Shown piece after piece: positions 58,954 through 64,000 of a stretch of 64,000 nt of DNA. How positions within the stretch are numbered: position 1 is the first letter of the stretch; every line of letters begins with the position of its first letter. Origin of the DNA: Methylobacterium adhaesivum (lineage in GTDB: Bacteria; Pseudomonadota; Alphaproteobacteria; Rhizobiales; Beijerinckiaceae); assembly GCF_022179065.1 (NCBI RefSeq), contig NZ_BPQD01000007.1:186001-250000 (forward strand), read 5' to 3'. The translations under genes were made by a program, and so were the position numbers. Below the pieces are notes generated by a model. The model was not told where the DNA came from. It ran no database searches and saw nothing but the letters and a program-made list of their open reading frames with translations.

Positions 58954-59372
58954 ATCTCGATTCAGTCCTGAAACTCGTGAACGCCGCCGTCCGGACCAAC
59001 GAAGGGATCGGGCCTAAAAGAACGATTCCGCACGATATCGTACAAAACTGATTTTCGTTAGGGATCCGATCCTCGGACACGACACGATCTATTGGATCTA
59101 AGCAGAAGCTCATCCCTACGCCGCACGCGACGCCTGCGGTCATTCTATGCGGTTTCGTTCGAATTCCTACAGCGGCGGCAGCTTGACCACAAAGGCGGCA
59201 CGAAAAGCAAGAGCTTCCGCTATGGAACCTTTGTACGGGTCTGCGGCGCCGGGGTCGGCCCAGGTTCCGGTATCCGGCAGAAGGGCCGCCCCGGTTGGTC
59301 CTTCCGATTGCCGCGCCACCTGGGCTAGGGTGTCGGGCATCCCGACCCCCGTCGGAAAACACGGATCCAGAC
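58954..59372. other. Divergent intergenic region between XRE and HmuQ-like genes
   Basis: 419 bases with lower GC than the surroundings. It holds the palindrome ACGATATCGT at 59032-59041 and promoters for both directions. I see no iron-control element (Irr or RirA type) and no small gene I would defend. Confidence 0.5.
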
Positions 59373-59708
59373 ATGTATATCGCGATGAATCGCTTCAAAG
59401 TCGTCAAGGATTCCACCGCGGATTTCGAGCAAGTCTGGCTCGGGCGCGACAGCCAGCTCGGCGAGATGCCAGGCTTCGTGGAATTCCACCTGCTGCGGGG
59501 GCCCGAGCATGAGGACCACGTCCTCTACGCGTCACACACGATCTGGGCCTCGAAGGCCGACTTCGAAGCCTGGACCCGCTCGGAGCAATTCCGCAAGGCG
59601 CACGGCCGGGTGCCGACGACGAAGCCGCTCTACCTCGGGCATCCCCAATTCGAGGGGTTCGAGGCGATCCAGACCCTCGGTGGCGCGGGTTCAGGCTCGG
59701 CGGCCTGA
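59373..59708 (+). CDS. ABM-fold haem-degrading monooxygenase-like protein
   Basis: A 111-aa dimeric alpha+beta barrel protein of the antibiotic-biosynthesis-monooxygenase superfamily. Its N-terminus MYIAMNRFKVVKDSTADFEQVW, the Asn7, and PGFVEFHLLRGP with LYASHTIW and FEAWTRSEQFRKAH closely match HmuQ/IsdG-type haem oxygenases of Bradyrhizobium. Such enzymes release iron from haem in the cytosol. No haem-uptake genes are adjacent. Identification rests on motif likeness recalled from memory. Confidence 0.82.
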   Translation: MYIAMNRFKVVKDSTADFEQVWLGRDSQLGEMPGFVEFHLLRGPEHEDHVLYASHTIWASKADFEAWTRSEQFRKAHGRVPTTKPLYLGHPQFEGFEAIQTLGGAGSGSAA

Positions 59709-59771
59709 GTCCGCTTCAAGGGCCGGGCGAGGGGGCCGGGCTCGCCAGTCCTCCGGCCGGCCCGTACGGTG

Positions 59772-61031
59772 TCATCGGGCGAGGCGCGGCAGGAACGCCG
59801 CCGAGAGTCCGATGAGCGGCAGGTAGGCGCACAGGGCATAGACCGCCGTGATGCCGGCATGATCGGCCACCTCCCCGAGGATCGCGGCGCCGAGCCCTCC
59901 CATCCCGAACGCGAAGCCGAAGAACAGTCCGCCGACGAGGCCGATCCGGCCGGGAAGAAGTTCCTGCGCGTAGACGAGGATCGCCGGCATCGCCGAGGCC
60001 AGGATCATGCCGATGGGCACCGTCAGCACCACGGTCCAGGTCAGATCGGCGTGGGGCAGAGCCAGGGTGAAGGGAAGGACCCCGAGAATCGAGCCCCAGA
60101 TCACCGGTTTGCGCCCGATGCGGTCGCCGATGGGGCCACCCAGGATCGTCCCCGCCGCCACCGCGCCAAGGAAGACGAACAGGTAGATCTGCGACTGGGG
60201 CACGGACACGCCGAAGCGGTGGATCAGGTAGAAGGTGTAGTAGGACGAGAAACTCGCGAGATAGAAGTATTTCGAGAAGATCAACGTCAACAGGATCGCG
60301 ATGGTGACGCCGATCCGTCGGCGCGAGAGGGGCGCGGCACGGGCCACCGCGCGGGAGGCGGGGCGCAGCTTCGCGCGCAGCCGTCCGGCATACCAGCGGC
60401 CGACGAGGGCAAGCACGCCGATGCCCGCCAACGCCACGAGGGAGAACCATGCCACGCTCCCCTGCCCGTGCGGCACCACCACGAAGGCGGCGAGCAGGGG
60501 CCCGAGCGCCGTCCCGGCATTGCCACCGACCTGAAACACCGATTGTGCCAAGCCGTAACGCCCCCCCGAAGCGAGGCGTGCGACGCGCGTCGCCTCGGGA
60601 TGGAACACCGCCGAACCGAACCCCACGAGGCCGGCGGCGAGGAGCAGGAGGCCGTAGTCCCATGCCACGGACAGGAGCAGGAGGCCGAGGAGGGAGGATC
60701 CCATCCCGAAGGCCAGGGAGAACGGCAGTGGCTTGCGATCGGTATAGAGGCCCACGATGGGCTGGAGCACCGAGGCGGTGAGCTGGAACACGAAGGTGAT
60801 GAGGCCGATCTGGCCGAAAGCGAGCCGGAACTGTGCCTTCAGCAGCGGATAGATCGCCGGCAGCAGGGACTGGATGAGATCGTTGAGGAGGTGCGACAGG
60901 CTCAAGCCTGCGAGCACCACGAAGGCCGGGGTGGCACCGGTGACCGCCGCAGGCGGCGCCACGGCAACGGTCGCCCCCGCGTCCGCGCCCAACCCTTCAT
61001 CCGCGACGGCCTGTCCGTTGGTATCCAGCAT
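59772..61031 (-). CDS. Fsr-like MFS transporter
   Basis: A 419-aa inner-membrane carrier with 12 predicted helices of the fosmidomycin-resistance (Fsr) MFS group. Signatures are LSLSHLLNDLIQSLLPAIYPLLK in TM1, QPIVGLYTDRKPLPFSLAFGM in loop 2-3, and GFGSAVFHPEATRVARLASGG, which is typical of the group. GDRIGRKPVIW is the second-half loop. It probably exports a drug-like compound. The start at 61031 gives a hydrophilic lead of about 35 residues. Confidence 0.9.
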   Translation of the reverse strand: MLDTNGQAVADEGLGADAGATVAVAPPAAVTGATPAFVVLAGLSLSHLLNDLIQSLLPAIYPLLKAQFRLAFGQIGLITFVFQLTASVLQPIVGLYTDRKPLPFSLAFGMGSSLLGLLLLSVAWDYGLLLLAAGLVGFGSAVFHPEATRVARLASGGRYGLAQSVFQVGGNAGTALGPLLAAFVVVPHGQGSVAWFSLVALAGIGVLALVGRWYAGRLRAKLRPASRAVARAAPLSRRRIGVTIAILLTLIFSKYFYLASFSSYYTFYLIHRFGVSVPQSQIYLFVFLGAVAAGTILGGPIGDRIGRKPVIWGSILGVLPFTLALPHADLTWTVVLTVPIGMILASAMPAILVYAQELLPGRIGLVGGLFFGFAFGMGGLGAAILGEVADHAGITAVYALCAYLPLIGLSAAFLPRLAR

Positions 61032-61552
61032 GGACGATACTCGCCGCATCCTCGGTGTTTCGTGAAAAAACGTCAGCCTGCCGTGATCCATTAGGGATGA
61101 ATTGGCGCCGCGCAAACGTTTACGACGCCGTCCTGGCACGACGCCTTGGAACCCGCCGATGGCGCCCATTGATGTCGCGATCATGGCCGAGGGCGGCGTC
61201 TGATTGCGGCGCAGTATGCGAACGCCTCGGACCGTCGCGAGACACGCCTCGATCCGAACCGGCACCCAAACGAGGCCGCCACCGAAGACTTTTCGGTGGA
61301 TAAGTCCAGAGCAGATTGCTGACGCTCGGAAGCTTTTCTAAGCCAAGAACGAAAGATCTCGAACTCCTTAGAGGGCCTCGAAGTCTTGACTCGATGAAAG
61401 CTGGACCCGCTCCAGCAGATGTTCCCACTCTCGACGATCCGGTTCGCGCAAGACCGGGGACGAAGGTCCGAAGCTTGCGCCGTGATGTGACGAAACCGGG
61501 ATCGACCGGCCAATTGGCCCGATTCGGGACACTTTCCGCCTCACGACGGGAC
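61032..61552. other. Intergenic region before the sugar transferase
   Basis: 521 bases. It contains a perfect 8-bp hairpin (CCACCGAA/TTCGGTGG, loop GACTT) at 61279-61299 and AT-richer stretches around 61320-61370 that may hold a promoter. The frame of the downstream gene stays open back to 61316, but this extension has no sensible protein character. Confidence 0.45.
61279..61299. other. Perfect short inverted repeat
   Basis: CCACCGAA and TTCGGTGG with a 5-base loop, about 255 bases before the sugar-transferase start. It lacks a T-run. It may be an operator or part of a long leader. Confidence 0.35.
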
Positions 61553-63082
61553 ATGGCATTCCAGATGTTTCAGGAACCGATCCAGAAAATCTATGAAGCC
61601 GCACCGCAGGCCATGTCGATCAAGACGGTCGCGCGCCGCGATGTCTGGGCAGCCCTCCTGCCCCGGCGCCGACGCGCGGCCTTCCGCCTCGGCATCAGCG
61701 CATCCGTGGCGCTCGCCGATCTCGTCGCCATCCTCGGCACCGCTTATGCGGTGGACGTCACCTATTCCCTCGCCGTGCTTGGGGAATTCCCGCCAAGCGG
61801 CGCGAGCGGCGGACTGCATATCGCCGGCCTCATCGCCGTGATGGTGCTCCTTACCAACCTGGCGCGAGACGAATACAGCATCGAGACGGCCCTCTCGCAT
61901 GGACCGCACCTGCGGCGCACCGCGACCCTCTGGGTCTCGGCCTGGGCGGTCGTGCTCATTCTCGGCTTCGCCACCAAGACCACCAACGACTTCTCGCGCA
62001 TCGTCTCCCTCGGCTTCTTCCTTACGGGCCTGCCGGTGATGCTCGGGGTTCGCGCCGCGATGATCGCCCTGGTGCGCGGAGCGATCCGGCCGGACTCGGC
62101 CTCCATCAACCGCATCCATCTCGTCGGATACGAGGACGACATCGCGCGGTTCTACGCCCACAACGACACGGAAGCCCTCGGCCTTCGCGTCATCGGAACC
62201 AGCTACCTGCGCCGCACGGATGGCGAGGCCGACGCCCTCACCCGCACCGCGCAGATGGCCGAGGACCTCGATCTCGCCGTGTCGGTGGTGCGCTTCCTGC
62301 GCCCCGACGACGTCTTCATCCTGGTGCCGTGGTCGGAGGCGAGCGACATCGAGCGCTGCATCGACGCGTTCCTGCGCGTGCCCGCCGCCCTGCACCTGCG
62401 CCCCGGCTCGGTGATGGACCGCTTCCCCGACATCAAGGTCGGGCGCGTCGGGCGCCTGTCCGGCCTCAGCATCGGCCGGCGCCCGCTCCAGCCGGGTGAA
62501 ATCCTGCTCAAGCGCGCCGTCGACCTCACCCTGGCGGCCACCGCCCTGGTGATGCTGGCGCCGCTCTTCGCCGCCGTCGCGGTGCTGATCAAGCTCGACA
62601 GTCCGGGGCCGGTGTTCTTCCGTCAACGCCGCTACGGCTTCAACCAGCAGGCCTTCAGGGTCTACAAGTTCCGCAGCATGAAGGCGGAGGGCGATACCGT
62701 CTTCCGGCAGGCCTCGCGCAACGATTCCCGCATCACCCGCATCGGCGCAGTGCTGCGCCGCTCCAACATCGACGAGCTGCCGCAGCTCATCAACGTGCTG
62801 CGCGGTGAGATGGCCCTCGTCGGCCCGCGCCCCCATGCCCTCGCCCATGACCGCAGCTTCGAGCGGCGCATCGCCCACTACGCGCGGCGGCACAACGTGA
62901 TGCCGGGCATCACCGGATGGGCCCAGGTGAACGGCCTGCGCGGCGAGACCCTGACCGACCTCGACATGGAGCGCCGCGTCGCCCACGACCTGTACTACAT
63001 CGACAACTGGTCGATCTGGCTCGATCTGCGGATCATGGTCCAGACCGTGATCTCGCCGCGCGCCTACAACAACGCGTTCTGA
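61553..63082 (+). CDS. Polyprenyl-phosphate sugar phosphotransferase (exopolysaccharide initiation)
   Basis: A 509-aa inner-membrane enzyme that loads the first sugar-phosphate on the undecaprenyl carrier. Several N-terminal helices (about 45-190) are followed by a CoA-binding-like Rossmann region (NRIHLVGYEDDIARF). A further helix (VDLTLAATALVMLAPLFAAVAVLIKLD, about 322-348) leads to the C-terminal bacterial sugar-transferase domain. That domain has GPVFFRQRRYGFNQQAFRVYKFRSM, RSNIDELPQLINVLRGEMALVGPRPH and the end ARRHNVMPGITGWAQV. The layout is that of WcaJ/ExoY-like glucose phosphotransferases. The start at 61553 is a choice; no other polysaccharide genes are near. Confidence 0.93.
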   Translation: MAFQMFQEPIQKIYEAAPQAMSIKTVARRDVWAALLPRRRRAAFRLGISASVALADLVAILGTAYAVDVTYSLAVLGEFPPSGASGGLHIAGLIAVMVLLTNLARDEYSIETALSHGPHLRRTATLWVSAWAVVLILGFATKTTNDFSRIVSLGFFLTGLPVMLGVRAAMIALVRGAIRPDSASINRIHLVGYEDDIARFYAHNDTEALGLRVIGTSYLRRTDGEADALTRTAQMAEDLDLAVSVVRFLRPDDVFILVPWSEASDIERCIDAFLRVPAALHLRPGSVMDRFPDIKVGRVGRLSGLSIGRRPLQPGEILLKRAVDLTLAATALVMLAPLFAAVAVLIKLDSPGPVFFRQRRYGFNQQAFRVYKFRSMKAEGDTVFRQASRNDSRITRIGAVLRRSNIDELPQLINVLRGEMALVGPRPHALAHDRSFERRIAHYARRHNVMPGITGWAQVNGLRGETLTDLDMERRVAHDLYYIDNWSIWLDLRIMVQTVISPRAYNNAF

Positions 63083-63109
63083 AGCATACTCCCGACGGTA
63101 CGGGGGCAG

Positions 63110-63604
63110 TCAGCCCTCGGCGACCCGTCCGAGGCAGGCGCCGCACTCGCCCTCGACCTCCAGGATCCGGCTCGACGGCCGGAAGCCCGCCTTGGCGAGG
63201 GTGCGGCCGAGCTGGTCCTCGATCTCGGGCGAGGTGGTCTCGTCGATGCCGCCGCAGGAGCGGCAGATGAGGAAGACGAGGCCCGCGCCGTCCGTGTGCG
63301 TGTGCCCGCAGGACACGAAGGCATTGCGACTGGCGATGCGGTGAACGAGGCCGTTCTCGGTGAGGAAATCCAGGGCGCGGTAGACCGAGACGGCGGCCAC
63401 CCGCTTGCCCGAGGCACTGAGGCGCTCGGCGATGTCGTAGGCCCCGAGAGGCCGCGCCTGGGACGCCACCACTTCGAGGACGTCCCGACGCAGGCGGGTG
63501 AACTGCAGGTCCCGCGCCCGACACACGGCCTCGGCCCGCGCCAGGGCCTCCTCCGGCCCGTGATGACCGCAACACTCCGCTTGCGTGCCGACGTGGTGGT
63601 GCAT
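63110..63604 (-). CDS. zur: Fur-family regulator, Zur type
   Basis: A 164-aa zinc-sensing repressor. Residues 1-20 are His/Cys-rich (MHHHVGTQAECCGHHG). The winged helix covers about 35-100 (FTRLRRDVLEVVASQARPLGAYDI, VSVYRALDFLTENGLV). The dimer domain has FVSCGHTHTDG, LICRSCGG and GECGAC, giving the structural and sensory Cys/His sites of Zur. It faces a zinc-type ABC gene with a palindrome between them, which supports the name. The ATG at 63604 was used; an in-frame GTG at 63658 would add 18 residues. Confidence 0.88.
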   Translation of the reverse strand: MHHHVGTQAECCGHHGPEEALARAEAVCRARDLQFTRLRRDVLEVVASQARPLGAYDIAERLSASGKRVAAVSVYRALDFLTENGLVHRIASRNAFVSCGHTHTDGAGLVFLICRSCGGIDETTSPEIEDQLGRTLAKAGFRPSSRILEVEGECGACLGRVAEG

Positions 63605-63660
63605 GGGCTCCCGATCCCCGTGAGCATGCCGGTCCGTCCCGGCCCGTTGAACTCCCACAA

Positions 63661-63675
63661 TGTTACAGTGTATCA
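63661..63675. promoter_or_regulatory. Candidate Zur operator
   Basis: TGTTACAGTGTATCA is an imperfect palindrome (12 of 15 positions symmetric). It resembles Fur/Zur boxes and is AT-rich against its background. It lies between the divergent zur and znuC-side genes, where it could control both. Confidence 0.55.
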
Positions 63676-63721
63676 GCGCGCAACGTAAGCCGATGCGCCC
63701 GTTCGGTTCGATTGCCCTCCC

Positions 63722-63844
63722 GTGACCCGTTCCAGCCCCCTGCCTCGCCCCTCGCTGTTCCAGGCGGGGGCCCCTCTTCGCTTCGTCGTGGCGGCGCTCC
63801 TGGCCGCCCTTCTCTGGGGCGCCATCCTGTGGATCCTGGCGTGA
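63722..63844 (+). CDS. Predicted 40-aa membrane protein upstream of znuC
   Basis: A GTG at 63722 opens a 40-codon frame with a basic, Pro/Ser-rich start (VTRSSPLPRPSLFQAG) and one hydrophobic helix (about residues 21-40, VVAALLAALLWGAILWILA). Its stop overlaps the GTG of the znuC-type gene by 4 bases, the coupling seen throughout this genome. No family is recognised. It lies directly behind the candidate Zur operator. Confidence 0.5.
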   Translation: MTRSSPLPRPSLFQAGAPLRFVVAALLAALLWGAILWILA

Positions 63845-64000
63845 GCGCGCCGGCCGGCGCCATCGCGCTCCACGGCCTCACCCTCGGCTACGACCGCCAT
63901 CCGGCCGTGCACCACCTCGACGGTACGATCCGGCCCGGCGCCCTGCTCGCCCTCGTCGGCCCGAACGGCGCCGGCAAGTCGACCCTCCTCAAGGGCATCG
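63841..64000 (+). CDS. znuC: Zinc-type ABC transporter ATP-binding protein, 5' part
   Basis: The first 53 codons of an ABC ATPase, cut by the window end. It starts VSAPAGAIALHGLTLGYDRHPAVHHLDG and has the Walker A sequence GPNGAGKST. Position opposite a Zur-type regulator and behind its candidate operator suggests the ATPase of a ZnuABC zinc importer. A manganese or other metal system cannot be excluded from this fragment. Confidence 0.8.
   Translation, partial: MSAPAGAIALHGLTLGYDRHPAVHHLDGTIRPGALLALVGPNGAGKSTLLKGI

Overview
The window is a GC-rich stretch of an alphaproteobacterial chromosome. A formaldehyde-activating-enzyme family gene, the aerobic (cob-type) cobalamin pathway, a SahR-metF-metH methionine block, a SWIB protein and several small secreted proteins together point to Methylobacterium/Methylorubrum or a close relative. 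The genus is inferred from gene content; no database search was made. No transposase, integrase, phage gene or CRISPR array was seen.

Left part (1-20 kb). On the minus strand lie an XRE regulator, metK and trmB, with a strongly structured leader in front of metK. Next comes a tRNA-Arg(CCU) gene split by a 255-nt group I intron. A secreted SNase-like protein and an M48 lipoprotein protease follow, then a histidine kinase whose membrane domain matches the ethylene-binding domain of plant ETR1, paired with a single-domain response regulator. After that come an ABC exporter, an MFS carrier, two PRC-barrel proteins, a SWIB protein, a DJ-1/PfpI protein, an APC permease, a methyltransferase, three small secreted proteins and a divergent Fae paralogue.

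Middle part (20-40 kb). metH, metF and an ArsR-methyltransferase regulator (SahR-like) form a minus-strand block. A perfect 20-bp palindrome overlaps the regulator's start codon. Then follow a ROK kinase with dctA, a CYTH-like protein, msrB, a YihY/BrkB protein, malonyl-CoA synthetase with malonyl-CoA decarboxylase, an MFS carrier, and the divergent pair cobC/cbiB.

Cobalamin block (36-58.5 kb). Minus-strand cobU, cobO, a chorismate-lyase-like gene and cobQ face a plus-strand set headed by a cobalamin riboswitch: cbtB, cbtA, DUF1636, cobW, cobN, cobG, cobH, cobI and cobJ. cobK then lies antisense, followed by cobL, cobE, cobM and cobB on the plus strand. Together these cover cobalt uptake, chelation, ring contraction, methylations, amidations and lower-ligand attachment. 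cobA, cobF or cbiD, cobS/cobT chelatase subunits and the final synthase are not in the window. A palindromic repeat is inserted in frame inside cobN, and a second copy lies between cobJ and cobK.

Right end (58.5-64 kb). An XRE regulator, a haem-degrading-monooxygenase-like protein, an Fsr-type MFS carrier, a polyprenyl-phosphate sugar transferase, a Zur-type regulator, a candidate Zur operator, a tiny membrane ORF and the start of a znuC-type ATPase, which is cut by the window edge.
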